Below, piece by piece: positions 34,282 to 43,121 of a DNA stretch of 64,000 bases; position 1 is the first letter of the stretch, and each line of letters starts with the position of its first letter. Below the pieces are notes generated by a model. That model saw only the letters and a program-made list of their open reading frames with translations. It ran no database searches and was not told the DNA's origin. Position numbers and translations under genes: made by a program. This DNA is from UBA11346 sp038318565 (GTDB taxonomy: Bacteria; Planctomycetota; UBA11346), in contig JBBQCI010000002.1 of NCBI GenBank assembly GCA_038318565.1, positions 50,699 to 114,698 on the forward strand. The letters are read 5' to 3'.

Positions 34282-34710
34282 TCACTTCCTGGTCGGGATC
34301 AGCTTCTGGGCAGACGGGATCCAGACCGACGGTCCGCCGGCTTCATAGCCTAACCGACCAAGCACCTTTCCAGTAGCCGACAGCAGCAGGATGGTCGGGA
34401 AGCCTTCAATCTTGTACTTGTCGGCCATGGCCTGGTTCTCGACCTGCTGGGCCTTCGGAAGGGCTGATGTGCGCGGGAAGTCGACTTCCAGCAGGATCAC
34501 GTTGTCCTTGGCCCAAGCTGCGAACTCCGGGGTGTTGAATACCTCTTTCTTGAGCTTGATACACCAGCCACACCAGTCGGATCCGGTAAAGTCGGCGAGT
34601 ATAGGCTTGTTCGCTTTGGCGGCCTGTTCGGACGCGGACTTCCATCCGACCGTCCAATCGGCAGCGCAGGCCAGGACGGCGATGGAGAGGCAGAGGAGAG
34701 TGCGTAGCAT
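34282..34710 (-). CDS. Secreted thioredoxin-family protein
   Basis: A 142-residue protein with signal peptide (MLRTLLCLSIAVLACAA) and a thioredoxin fold carrying C47-G-W-C50 within 'ADFTGSDWCGWCIKLKKEV', plus the cis-Pro segment 'IEGFPTILLLSATGK'. This matches the thioredoxin_7/DUF255-like family common in planctomycetes. GGAG six bases before the ATG supports the start. It should act as a periplasmic disulfide reductase or isomerase. It ends three bases from the convergent pseudokinase-FGE gene; because FGE enzymes oxidise cysteine, that proximity is suggestive but unproven. Only 13 bp separate it from the upstream ferredoxin gene, so the pair is likely an operon. Confidence 0.87.
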   Translation of the reverse strand: MLRTLLCLSIAVLACAADWTVGWKSASEQAAKANKPILADFTGSDWCGWCIKLKKEVFNTPEFAAWAKDNVILLEVDFPRTSALPKAQQVENQAMADKYKIEGFPTILLLSATGKVLGRLGYEAGGPSVWIPSAQKLIPTRK

Positions 34711-34723
34711 GATTGGCTCCGGT

Positions 34724-34999
34724 TCAGGCGGGTTGATGGACGTGGATCTCGGCTTCGCCAGCTAAACGCGCCTGGCAAGCCAGGCGATGGTCGCCAACGC
34801 AGCGATGGAATTCTTCGGCACTGCTGCGCGCAGTCAGGGCATCCTGACCGCTCGACACGCGGATCCGGCAACGGCCACACGAACCCGCCATGCACAGGTA
34901 CATCGGAGAAAGTCCGGCATCGAGTATGGCTCCCAGCAGATCCTGGCCGCGATGCAGCGGGACTAGCGGGCTGCCATTCAAGGAGATCGCAGAAGACAT
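34724..34999 (-). CDS. [2Fe-2S] ferredoxin
   Basis: A 91-residue plant-type ferredoxin, starting at ATG 34999. The four cluster ligands are C36-x4-C41-x2-C44 ('CMAGSCGRC') and C75 ('HRLACQARL'). There is no signal peptide, so it is a cytoplasmic one-electron carrier. It probably shares a transcript with the thioredoxin gene 13 bp downstream. A candidate client in this window is the siroheme reductase, but distance makes that speculative. Confidence 0.88.
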   Translation of the reverse strand: MSSAISLNGSPLVPLHRGQDLLGAILDAGLSPMYLCMAGSCGRCRIRVSSGQDALTARSSAEEFHRCVGDHRLACQARLAGEAEIHVHQPA

Positions 35000-35063
35000 A
35001 TAGCCGGATGATATGGCCGATGCCCGCTGCGCCAATCATCTGGTGCGGCGTCGAGGCCTTGCT

Positions 35064-35133
35064 ACAAGCAGCTTGTGCAGACGAGATACGACCTTTTTGG
35101 CAAACCGTATCTAGCTGCTCCGAACGAACGTTC
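35064..35133. promoter_or_regulatory. Cluster of inverted repeats in the ferredoxin / ABC exporter divergent region
   Basis: The 192-bp divergent gap contains several dyads: ACAAGC-A-GCTTGT (35064-35076), AGATACG / CGTATCT (35084-35090 and 35106-35112, 15-bp centre) and the palindrome GAACGTTC (35126-35133). A separate GC stem, GGGCGCGC / GCGCGCCC, spans 35146-35168 just before the ABC gene. They could be operators for the divergent genes; no match to a known regulator is claimed. Confidence 0.4.
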
Positions 35134-35191
35134 CGGCTGAGCCCTGGGCGCGCATCTTCGCGCGCCCCGACCTCTGACCAGGAACCCACAC

Positions 35192-35969
35192 ATGCATCCT
35201 ATTGACCAAGCTCCCTCGGTGGGGCTATTCCGTTCCCTGTTGTGGCCAGCTGTACGGCCATGGCGCTGGTGGCTGGTGCTGGCCATTGCCTTGAATGCTG
35301 GTCACGGTCTGGCCATCACCTTCCAAACCTTGCTGCCCAAATACCTGATCGACGAGGTGATCAAACCCGGACCCGACGGCCTGTGGGAACGGCTGTCCTG
35401 GCTGGTCGGCACCTATTTGATCGTCTCGGTGTTCGGCCGCATGGTCCAGTGGCACTTGTCGATGCGCATTTTCACCTGGGTACGCGAGAAGGCGATGCAG
35501 GATCTGCGCGGGCGGTTCTTCAGCCATGTCAACCGCCTGTGCCTGCGCTTTCACGGGCGCAATGAGAGTGGCGAGTTGTTCAACTACCTGTTCGGGTCAC
35601 CGATCGGCAAACTGCAGGCATTCCTCAGCCATGTGTCGTTGGCGAAGGGGGCTGCACCCTCTCTGGCGGTCAGCGCCAGCGCGTGGCATCGCGCGAGCGT
35701 TGCTCGCCGAACCTGACTGGTTCATTTTTGATGAGGCGACGAGCGCCCTTGACTCCCTGTCCGAACGGTTGATCCAAGACGCCGTCGAGCGCAACCTCGG
35801 TGGCCGGACAGCCATTTTCATAGCTCATCGTCTGGCGACGGTGCGGAACTGTGACCGCGTTGTGGTGGTCCAGGCTGGACGGATCGTGCAGGACGGGACC
35901 TATGCCGGGCTTGCCGAGCAGGAAGGACTGTTCAGGGATCTGGTCAAACGGCAGGACCTGCTTGGATAG
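35192..35969 (+). pseudogene. ABC exporter pseudogene (internal deletion plus frameshift)
   Basis: The first ~148 codons (35192 to about 35635) encode the start of an ABC exporter membrane domain: two spans, then 'RIFTWVREKAMQDLRGRFFSHV' and 'SGELFNYLF', with AGGAA eight bases before the ATG. The sequence then jumps to the end of a nucleotide-binding domain: from 35638 a different frame reads VGEGGCTLSGGQRQRVA, and a missing base near 35688 moves to a third frame, IARALLAEPDWFIFDEATSALDS through HRLAT to the stop. Roughly 330 residues, including most spans and Walker A, are absent. The remnant keeps signature, Walker B and H-loop but cannot be a working transporter. It precedes the T6SS genes. 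Confidence 0.88.
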
Positions 35970-36108
35970 CTCACCATTCGGACAGAATCCGGATCCGCTG
36001 TTGCACCAGTCCACGAGGAAATTACTTGCGTGCTTGCATCGACCTTCCACAACGCTCGGCGTCGGTACCGGGGCGACGACCCGGCCTTCCACCAGGATAC
36101 CAGGATTC

Positions 36109-36630
36109 ATGCACCTTAAGCTCATAGCACTGCTCGTTTTCACTCTTTTCGCTGCCGCCTGCGGTGGCCCGCGCACTCTGACCGTGCCAGTGCGCGGCGT
36201 AGCGCCATTGAATCCAAATGACGCCCAGGAATCGACTCCGGTCGATGTGCGGATCTGGCCACTGGCCGGGGCCGACCGATTCAAGGCAGCCACGGTGGAT
36301 CAGCTGTGGACCGATGCCAAGACTGTGCTAGGGGCCGACCTGCTCGGCGACGCCAAGGTATTCACCGTATTCCCTGGTGCCGTAGCCGATCCTATGGTCG
36401 AACAGAAGATCGAGGTGCCTGACAGCGCCCGGTTCCTCGGCGTCTTGGCCATGTACCAGCATTCCGATGCGCAGGATCAGCGCGCCACGGTGGTCTCGAT
36501 CGATGACGCCGAAGAGCACGGCTTGATCCTGACCGGTTTCGCTGTGCATCTCCAACTGCCGCCTGCCGCGACGACTCCTACCCCTGCGGCGGTTCCAGCT
36601 GCGGCTCCGGCCGCTGCCCCAGGCAAGTAG
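36109..36630 (+). CDS. tssJ: Type VI secretion outer-membrane lipoprotein TssJ
   Basis: A 173-residue protein with signal peptide and lipobox AAAC (Cys18). The mature part is a compact beta sandwich ('PVDVRIWPLAGADRF', 'DAKVFTVFPGAVADPMVEQKI', 'FLGVLAMYQHSD') as expected for TssJ/SciN, which is anchored in the outer membrane and binds the TssM periplasmic domain. It ends in an Ala/Pro-rich tail. It lies immediately before tssK (2-bp gap), and that position supports the call more than sequence alone. ATG at 36109 is preferred over a longer non-signal-bearing frame. The 139 bp upstream may hold the locus promoter, but I see no convincing -35/-10 pair. Confidence 0.8.
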   Translation: MHLKLIALLVFTLFAAACGGPRTLTVPVRGVAPLNPNDAQESTPVDVRIWPLAGADRFKAATVDQLWTDAKTVLGADLLGDAKVFTVFPGAVADPMVEQKIEVPDSARFLGVLAMYQHSDAQDQRATVVSIDDAEEHGLILTGFAVHLQLPPAATTPTPAAVPAAAPAAAPGK

Positions 36631-36632
36631 CC

Positions 36633-37982
36633 ATGGAATACGTCCAGCGCGTTCTGTGGCATGAGGGGATGTTCATCACCCCCAACCATTTCCAGCAGGC
36701 CGATCGACATGCGGAGGCGGTACTGCTGCGTTCGCTGCGGGCGATCCAGCCATCACTGCGCGGATTGACCGATCTGGAGGTCGATAGGGACGCGCTCGGC
36801 ACCGGCAGCTTCGCCTTGCGAAGCTGCGCCGGCATCATGCCTGATGGCACCGTGTTTGGCATGCCGGACGCCGATGAACTACCGCCGTCCCGCCCATTTG
36901 AAGGCAGCTTTCCTGCCGACAAAGACCGCATCGGTGTTCTGCTGTGTCTGGCTGACCGTCGTCATGGCTCACCCAGCAGCGATGACGCAAGCAAGCCATC
37001 CTCCACCCCGGTCCGATTCAAACGTCGCGGAGCCCGGGTCCGCGACGAGGTCAACGGCGGCGCCGAACGCGAAATCCCCGTTGGCGTCGCAACGTATAGC
37101 CTCCGTTTCGACGGTGAACCGGTTGACGGCCATGTCGCCCTGCGCATTGCCGAGATCGTGCGCTCGCCCTCCGGCGGTTACGCGATCTCGGATGACTTCG
37201 CACCGACCGCGGTGTGTTGGGCTGCTGCTCCACCGATCGGACGTTTGCTCAAGCGCATGGTCGACATCACCTGCGCTCGTTCGGGAGAACTCTCGGCTAG
37301 CCGTCGCCAGCGCACCCAGGGCATGGTCGAGTTCTCGGTGTCAGACTCGGCCAACTACCTGTTGCTGCATACGCTCAATGGTGCCATTCCCGGGCTGATG
37401 CATCTAGCCGGCAATCCTCGGGCCCATCCTGAGCAGGTATGGCGTGAGCTGGCACGGCTTTGCGGTGCGCTCCAGACGTTCGCCGCCGAAGGCCATCCGC
37501 GGGATGTCCCACCGTACCGCCATGACGATCTGACCGCGACATTTCATGCCCTGGATGTCCGCTTGCGCGGACTGCTCGACACCAACATCACGGCCCGCTA
37601 TGTGCCCATCGGCCTGACGCGCGGCCCGAACGGGGTATGGAGCGGTCGCGTCCCAGAGATCGCCCTCGATGGACATCGCATCTACTTGTCCGTGCAGAGC
37701 AGTGCTCCTGCCGAACGCATCAGTCAGCAGACCCCGGCCAAGGCCAAGGTCGCCAGCGCAGGCAAAGTACCCCTGCTGGTTGCCCAGGCCATGAAGGGTC
37801 TGGGTCTGACCTATCTGTCGGTGCCTCCGGGTGAGATCCCCGCGCAACCCGGCAGCAGTTATTTTGAATTGCAGAGAGTCGGCGATGAATGGGCCAACAT
37901 CGTCGAGTCGCGCTCCATCGGCGTGTTCCTACCTCCCGACTTCACCGATTTGCGGATGGAGTTCATGGCGGTCAAGGAATAG
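36633..37982 (+). CDS. tssK: Type VI secretion baseplate protein TssK
   Basis: A 449-residue protein opening with the family hallmark 'VLWHEGMFITPNHFQQADRH'. TssK forms trimers that connect the baseplate wedges to the TssJLM membrane complex. The length is normal (about 440-450) and the frame is intact. A more variable segment lies around residues 100-145, where the C-terminal half of the shoulder domain begins. It starts two bases after tssJ and is followed by a 66-bp gap before tssL. Confidence 0.93.
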   Translation: MEYVQRVLWHEGMFITPNHFQQADRHAEAVLLRSLRAIQPSLRGLTDLEVDRDALGTGSFALRSCAGIMPDGTVFGMPDADELPPSRPFEGSFPADKDRIGVLLCLADRRHGSPSSDDASKPSSTPVRFKRRGARVRDEVNGGAEREIPVGVATYSLRFDGEPVDGHVALRIAEIVRSPSGGYAISDDFAPTAVCWAAAPPIGRLLKRMVDITCARSGELSASRRQRTQGMVEFSVSDSANYLLLHTLNGAIPGLMHLAGNPRAHPEQVWRELARLCGALQTFAAEGHPRDVPPYRHDDLTATFHALDVRLRGLLDTNITARYVPIGLTRGPNGVWSGRVPEIALDGHRIYLSVQSSAPAERISQQTPAKAKVASAGKVPLLVAQAMKGLGLTYLSVPPGEIPAQPGSSYFELQRVGDEWANIVESRSIGVFLPPDFTDLRMEFMAVKE

Positions 37983-38048
37983 CCGTTTCAGGACCCGTTC
38001 GTCAGTGCCGTTCCTCCTTACGCCTTCGCCCGCACCAGGACAGATTCC

Positions 38049-38792
38049 GTGAACCAACCGTCCGCCGATGTCCCGCAGGCCGCCAACCAGGCAGGATCCC
38101 TGGTTGAGCTAGCCGCACCGATCACCAAGCAGATAGCGGACCTGGCAGGAGATAATGTCCCGCAGGATGCAGCCAGCCTGCTCGCCCGCTTCGAAGATCT
38201 GTTCCGGGTCTTCGAAAGCCGCGCAATCCGCGGCGGCTATACCGAAGGCGAGATGGGATTCGCCAAGTATGCCCTGGCCGGAACTGCCGACGAAGCGATT
38301 CTGCTGTCCAATCTGCCCGTGAAGGACGAATGGCTGGGTCGGCCCCTGCAGATGGTCTTCTTCGATGATTTCTCGGCAGGAGAAACGTTCTACGAGAAGC
38401 TCGACGCAGCGAGGACCAACCGTACGAACAAGGCCGCGGATGTCCTAGAGGTGTTCCACCTCTGTCTGGCACTCGGTTTCAAAGGCAAGTATGGCGATAG
38501 CCGAGGGACCGAACGCCGCCGGGTGTTGATGGATGCCCTTGCCTCCGAAATCAACCAGTCGCGCAACGTGTCGGCTGATAGCCCGATGTCCCCAACCGGC
38601 CTGTCGCCGGAAGGCGTAGCCGGGGTCCCACGGCGGCTTGGTTTTCTCGCTGGGGGGCCCGTCTGGGTGGTGCCGCTGGCCGTGGTGGTGGTCCTCATGC
38701 TCATGCTGATCATCTATGGCGTGCGCAACGATAGTCGTCTGTCCGACATCCCTGCCGACTCCCAGTCGAGCGGCGCTGGAGCCAAGCCGTGA
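38049..38792 (+). CDS. tssL: Type VI secretion inner-membrane protein TssL (DotU-like, short form)
   Basis: A 247-residue DotU-family protein starting at GTG with AGGA about eight bases upstream. The cytoplasmic helical domain is recognisable ('FAKYALAGTADEAILLS', 'EWLGRPLQMVFFDDFSAGETFYEKLD', 'EVFHLCLALGFKGKYG'). One C-terminal membrane span (residues ~208-230) anchors it, with only a short periplasmic tail, so it lacks the OmpA-like peptidoglycan-binding extension seen in some TssL proteins. It builds the membrane complex with TssM and TssJ. The stop overlaps the tssM GTG start. Confidence 0.93.
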   Translation: MNQPSADVPQAANQAGSLVELAAPITKQIADLAGDNVPQDAASLLARFEDLFRVFESRAIRGGYTEGEMGFAKYALAGTADEAILLSNLPVKDEWLGRPLQMVFFDDFSAGETFYEKLDAARTNRTNKAADVLEVFHLCLALGFKGKYGDSRGTERRRVLMDALASEINQSRNVSADSPMSPTGLSPEGVAGVPRRLGFLAGGPVWVVPLAVVVVLMLMLIIYGVRNDSRLSDIPADSQSSGAGAKP

Positions 38793-41700
38793 AGTCCAAG
38801 AACCTGATCTTCTTCGTGGTGCTGTTCGCCATCTGCGGCGGCATCTTTTTCGGTGGCGGCCAGCTCGGTGTCGCACGCGGAACATTGCTCATCATCATCG
38901 CCGCTGTCTTCGTGCTGGGGATCATCGTCTGGCTCGTCCTGATGCTGCTGTCGATGCGCCGGGCGGCGAAGATCGAAAAAGGCATGAAGGACCAGCAGTC
39001 AGGTCCTGGCGCCAGTGCCGGGGGTGGAGGTCAGGCCGAGATGTACGAGCAGTTCAACAAGTATCTAGCTGCACTGAAGACCAGTCCGACCGGGAAATCG
39101 GCCCTCTCCGAGCTGCCATGGTATCTCGTGATCGGTGCTCCAGGATCGGGCAAGACTACCGCGCTACAGGAATCCGGACTAGCCTTCTCGTCGATGGGCC
39201 ACGGGCTGCGCTCGGTTCGCGGTGTGGGCGGCACCCGCAACTGCGACTGGTGGTTCGCTGACAACGCCATCCTCCTCGACACCGCAGGACGTTACACGAC
39301 CCAGCCCGAAGACCATGCCGAGTGGCTGGCCTTCCTTGATTTGGTGCGCGAGTCGCGTGGTCGCCGGGCCCTCAACGGGATCATCGTCACCGTCTCGGTA
39401 GGCGACCTGATCAAGGGTGATCCCAGCGCGATCGCTGCGGTCGTCCGTCCGATCCGCGAACGCATCCTGGAAGTCAGCAAGCAACTCAAGCTAGTCCTGC
39501 CAGTCTATGTGGTTTTCTCAAAGGCTGACCTGATTGGCGGATTCAAGGACTTCTTCGCCGGTTTCAGCAGGTCCCAGCGCGACCAAGTGTGGGGCGTGAC
39601 CATACCAGCCGGTGAACGTCGCCAAGCACGGGACGTATTCGCCGAGCGGGTCGGTGTCCTGATGGGCAGCCTGTCTGCCCGTCGTACGGTCGCGGTGTCG
39701 TCGGGCACGCGCTCGCCGGCGCAGATCGCCAAGCTGACCCTTATGCCAGGCAATTTCGGTGCCCTGCAGAAGTGGTTTGGAGAGTTCGTCGGGGAACTGT
39801 TTGCCCCGATGCCGTTGGCCGATCAGCCGATGTTCCGCGGCTTCTACTTTACCAGCGGCATTCAAGTGCCGCGGCCTGGGGAGAAGGCAGGTGATTCCGC
39901 CTCGCCGACTCCATCGCGGCCGATGCCAACCCAGGAGCAGGTTGACGCCGCCCGGGCCAAGGACATGAGCGTGTTCTTCCTCCCTGGAGCCGATGCTGCT
40001 CCGGCAGCTACTGAAGCGGCGGACAGCCGTCGCGGCCTGTTTCTGAAGGACCTCTTTGCCCGGGTCATTATCCCAGACCGCCATCTCGCCGGCATCCCTG
40101 CTGCATTGCTCCACCGCGCCCGTTTGCTGCGCCTGTTGGTGGTGTTCGGTTCGCTCGCTCTCGGCCTGATCCTCGGCGCCATGCTGACCGGCCGCCACAT
40201 CCGTGATCAGCAGCTTATCAATCGTGCCGTAGTTGCCGGGCAGGCCTTGGCTGCCGATCCGGCCGGCAAGGGAGCCGGCGAGGCAGTCGGTGCGGTCGAA
40301 AACGCACGCTCGGTGATGGCTGACGCCGTCGTCCATGGCGGAGGGACCGGGCGGGCGGTGATCGAGAGACTCGATCCGCTCTACGGATCCCGCATCGCTA
40401 GGTCGTTCATCGCCCCGGCGGCAAGCAAGATCGCCGGCGAACTCGACGATCTGCGGCGTAGCGACGCCAAGGACTCTGCGACGTACGACAAGATCTTCGA
40501 CCTCTTCCGTGCCTATCAGATGCTCGGTGGCGCAATCCCTCCGGATCGCGTCTTGCTCGACCGCATACTCATCGACGAAGGCCGGTGGTTTGCTGCAGCA
40601 GGAGGCAAAGCCAGCGATGAGGATATCCGCGCCGCCAAGGCCCATCTCGCTCTGATCGAGGCGGCAGGGACTAAAGCCAAGGGCTGGCAGGCACGCATTG
40701 AGCCGCAGTTGGTGGCCCGGGTAGAGAATGCCCTCAGCGGTGGTGCGTTGTGGATCCAACAGAGCTTCGCCGACACCGTATCCTCGCTGCAAAGCGGTGC
40801 ACCGATTGGTCGTGATCGTGTGGTGTCTGGGCCGATGCGTGATCTCATCGAGATCGACGCCGGCGTCCCGACCCTGTTCACCCCCGATGGCTGGGATGGG
40901 ACGTGGCAGCCGACCATGGACGAGAAGGCTGCTGCATTGCGTACCCGTTACGCCGGTATCCGTATTGAGCGCACGGTCGATGACATCCGCGGACAGCTGC
41001 GCAAGATGTACGGACGCGAATACAATGCCCGCTGGTTACGCTTGGTCGGAAGCATGCGTCCGGCAGCCTTCGCCGATCTTGCCCAGGCCTCGACCCGCTT
41101 GCGCCAGTTCGCTGGTGAAGATTCGCCTTACCGCAGCATGGTGAAGAACCTTGGCGAGTTCTCGCGCATCGAGTTCGGCGATCCCGATGTCCGCGTCCTG
41201 CTGCCAACCGATCCGGGTTGGGTCGATGAAGGTCTGAAGGTAATGGTCGAGTTGCAGGCTCAGATCGACCGCTTTATGCAAGGCACGCAGGCAGGTTCTC
41301 GTGGAAAGGACGCTGCCAAACTCGGTGAGTTCTGCAGTGCTGCCGACCGCGCCAAGGCGGGCTTCGAGGCCGCCGCCGGCAAGTTGGAGAACGAGGCCGC
41401 CCGCAACGCGGCTGCAAGCTGCCTGAATAATATCCTCGATGCGGTCCATCGCGCCCTCGCCAATGACCTGGGCAGCGAAGTCGATCGCGCCTGGGCGGCC
41501 GAAGTGGCCAGGCCATTCGCCGAGCAGCTCGCGGGCAAGTTCCCCTTCGATCTGAAGTCCGCAGTTGACGCAGCGCTCCCGGCCGTGGCCAAGCTGTACA
41601 ATCCCAAGAGCGGTGCGTTGTGGGCCCGCGTAGCGGTGATCGAGAATCTGCGTCAGACCCGCTTTGCCGGCAAAGAACTGCTGCCGACGTCGCTGGAATA

Positions 41701-42166
41701 CCAGCGTCTGATCGACCCAGCCAAGCGTTTCCGGGATGCCTTCTTCGCAGGTGGTTCGGAGGAGCCAGCCGTCAGCTTCACCCTGACGCTGGTCCAGCGT
41801 GCGGGGGTCAAGGATATGAGCGTTGCGATCGGCAAACAGACCTTCGGGCTCTACGACCGGCCGAACCGCCGCTATCGCTACGAGTGGAAGAATGTCGACG
41901 GTGGCGGCTCGAAAGTCTCGCTGAATCTCGCCACCGGCCAGTGGATCACCAAGGAACAGGCTGCTCCTGGCTGGGGTATCCTGCGCCTCTTGCGCGAGGC
42001 GGGTGCAGTGGCGCGACCCGAGGGTGGACTGACCTTGACCTGGACGTTCATCCATCAGGGCAAGGAGATCCCGGGCAGCGCAGTGTTGGAGGAGATCGCC
42101 CTCGAGCCGCTGGTCACCGGCGATGCCCTGGGATCCCTGGTCCCGCCTACCAAAGTCTCGCCCTGA
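38789..42166 (+). CDS. tssM: Type VI secretion inner-membrane protein TssM (IcmF)
   Basis: A 1125-residue IcmF-family protein. Two N-terminal spans (residues ~6-25 and 31-54) are followed by a cytoplasmic P-loop NTPase-like domain with an intact Walker A, GAPGSGKTT (116-124). A third span (~447-467) leads to a ~650-residue periplasmic region ending in the ImcF-related C-terminal beta domain that contacts TssJ. A Pro/Ser-rich linker ('SASPTPSRPMPTQEQV') interrupts the NTPase region at ~370. Length and topology match functional TssM. GTG start, overlapping tssL by four bases. The intact Walker A suggests nucleotide-dependent regulation is retained. Confidence 0.95.
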   Translation: MKSKNLIFFVVLFAICGGIFFGGGQLGVARGTLLIIIAAVFVLGIIVWLVLMLLSMRRAAKIEKGMKDQQSGPGASAGGGGQAEMYEQFNKYLAALKTSPTGKSALSELPWYLVIGAPGSGKTTALQESGLAFSSMGHGLRSVRGVGGTRNCDWWFADNAILLDTAGRYTTQPEDHAEWLAFLDLVRESRGRRALNGIIVTVSVGDLIKGDPSAIAAVVRPIRERILEVSKQLKLVLPVYVVFSKADLIGGFKDFFAGFSRSQRDQVWGVTIPAGERRQARDVFAERVGVLMGSLSARRTVAVSSGTRSPAQIAKLTLMPGNFGALQKWFGEFVGELFAPMPLADQPMFRGFYFTSGIQVPRPGEKAGDSASPTPSRPMPTQEQVDAARAKDMSVFFLPGADAAPAATEAADSRRGLFLKDLFARVIIPDRHLAGIPAALLHRARLLRLLVVFGSLALGLILGAMLTGRHIRDQQLINRAVVAGQALAADPAGKGAGEAVGAVENARSVMADAVVHGGGTGRAVIERLDPLYGSRIARSFIAPAASKIAGELDDLRRSDAKDSATYDKIFDLFRAYQMLGGAIPPDRVLLDRILIDEGRWFAAAGGKASDEDIRAAKAHLALIEAAGTKAKGWQARIEPQLVARVENALSGGALWIQQSFADTVSSLQSGAPIGRDRVVSGPMRDLIEIDAGVPTLFTPDGWDGTWQPTMDEKAAALRTRYAGIRIERTVDDIRGQLRKMYGREYNARWLRLVGSMRPAAFADLAQASTRLRQFAGEDSPYRSMVKNLGEFSRIEFGDPDVRVLLPTDPGWVDEGLKVMVELQAQIDRFMQGTQAGSRGKDAAKLGEFCSAADRAKAGFEAAAGKLENEAARNAAASCLNNILDAVHRALANDLGSEVDRAWAAEVARPFAEQLAGKFPFDLKSAVDAALPAVAKLYNPKSGALWARVAVIENLRQTRFAGKELLPTSLEYQRLIDPAKRFRDAFFAGGSEEPAVSFTLTLVQRAGVKDMSVAIGKQTFGLYDRPNRRYRYEWKNVDGGGSKVSLNLATGQWITKEQAAPGWGILRLLREAGAVARPEGGLTLTWTFIHQGKEIPGSAVLEEIALEPLVTGDALGSLVPPTKVSP

Positions 42167-42167
42167 C

Positions 42168-43109
42168 ATGGTTACGCCTGTGGTTGGTTTCTTCGGTAAG
42201 TTGCCATGGCATGGCGACTTCCTCCGCGATGTCCCAAGCGGTGCGCCGATCGATCTGATCGATGCCTGGCTGGGGCAGGGTCCGATTGGTCCTCCTGGTC
42301 CGCATACGGCGGCTTTCGATGCCGCCGGACCAGCGATGGTCATGGTGCGTGCTCGCGGCCTGTGGTGGGCGATGGTGTTGATCCCGTCCAAGGATGCCGT
42401 TGGCAGGCGTTTCCCCTTCTGCGTCATGGCAGGTCTGCCGGAGGGTGAATTCGGCGGCGAGCCAGGCCTGCTTCCGGCGTCGTGGGCTCCTTTTCTGGTG
42501 CGTTGCCTGCAACAGTCAGCCCGCGGCTGGCCGCAGACCCAGTCTGAACTGCACACGACGGTTGCAGCCTTGGCGGTGCCGGTGGACGTCGATAGCGACG
42601 GACGTCGTCTCGTCGACGCCCTTGGCGACCACCGCTTGGACGAGTTCTGGCGTGGCACGTTGGGAAGCTCGTCTGATCAGCGGCGTGATGCCGTGTGGTC
42701 GGATCTGGTGGCCTTGGCCGGAGACCCTTCCAAGTCGACGGGTATCCTGGTTCGTCCCATGGTGCACCAGTTGCACCTCTCCTTCGTCTTGATGCTCCAG
42801 CATCTTATCGGCGACACTGGGTGTGCTCCGGTTTTGATCGGTTTACAACCTGGTCGCCCTGGTGACGCGCCGGGTGCGACGGTGCTGTGGGGTCGTCCAA
42901 CGTCCGCTGAATGCCTGGCGGCACTGTGGCCGACGATGCATGGAGCAGACAGCGCTCGCATCCACGATCCGGTGAAGCGTCCAGGAGCCTTCGGCGACCC
43001 GACCGAGGCTCTCGATAACCTGGGCGACCCTACCGTCAGCCTGCGTGACCTTTTGCACGAGGTCGGCAGTTCGACCAAACGCTATACCCGACGTCCCCGC
43101 CCAACCTGA
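42168..43109 (+). CDS. tagF: Type VI secretion-associated protein TagF (ImpM family)
   Basis: A 313-residue protein whose N-terminal half has the ImpM/DUF2094 signature ('VGFFGKLPWHGDFLRDVPS', 'IPSKDAVGRRFPFCVMA'). TagF acts post-translationally to hold the T6SS inactive, in some species by sequestering the Fha scaffold, and is opposed by the threonine phosphorylation pathway. The start is one base after the tssM stop; a longer frame from 42123 lies inside tssM and is not expected. A kinase gene faces this cluster 1.5 kb downstream, consistent with a PpkA-like circuit. Confidence 0.9.
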   Translation: MVTPVVGFFGKLPWHGDFLRDVPSGAPIDLIDAWLGQGPIGPPGPHTAAFDAAGPAMVMVRARGLWWAMVLIPSKDAVGRRFPFCVMAGLPEGEFGGEPGLLPASWAPFLVRCLQQSARGWPQTQSELHTTVAALAVPVDVDSDGRRLVDALGDHRLDEFWRGTLGSSSDQRRDAVWSDLVALAGDPSKSTGILVRPMVHQLHLSFVLMLQHLIGDTGCAPVLIGLQPGRPGDAPGATVLWGRPTSAECLAALWPTMHGADSARIHDPVKRPGAFGDPTEALDNLGDPTVSLRDLLHEVGSSTKRYTRRPRPT

Positions 43110-43121
43110 TAGGACCGAGTC

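Noticed and set aside
41036..42658. 540-residue open frame on the minus strand over tssM/tagF
   Set aside because: Antisense to two clearly recognisable T6SS proteins and without any domain of its own.
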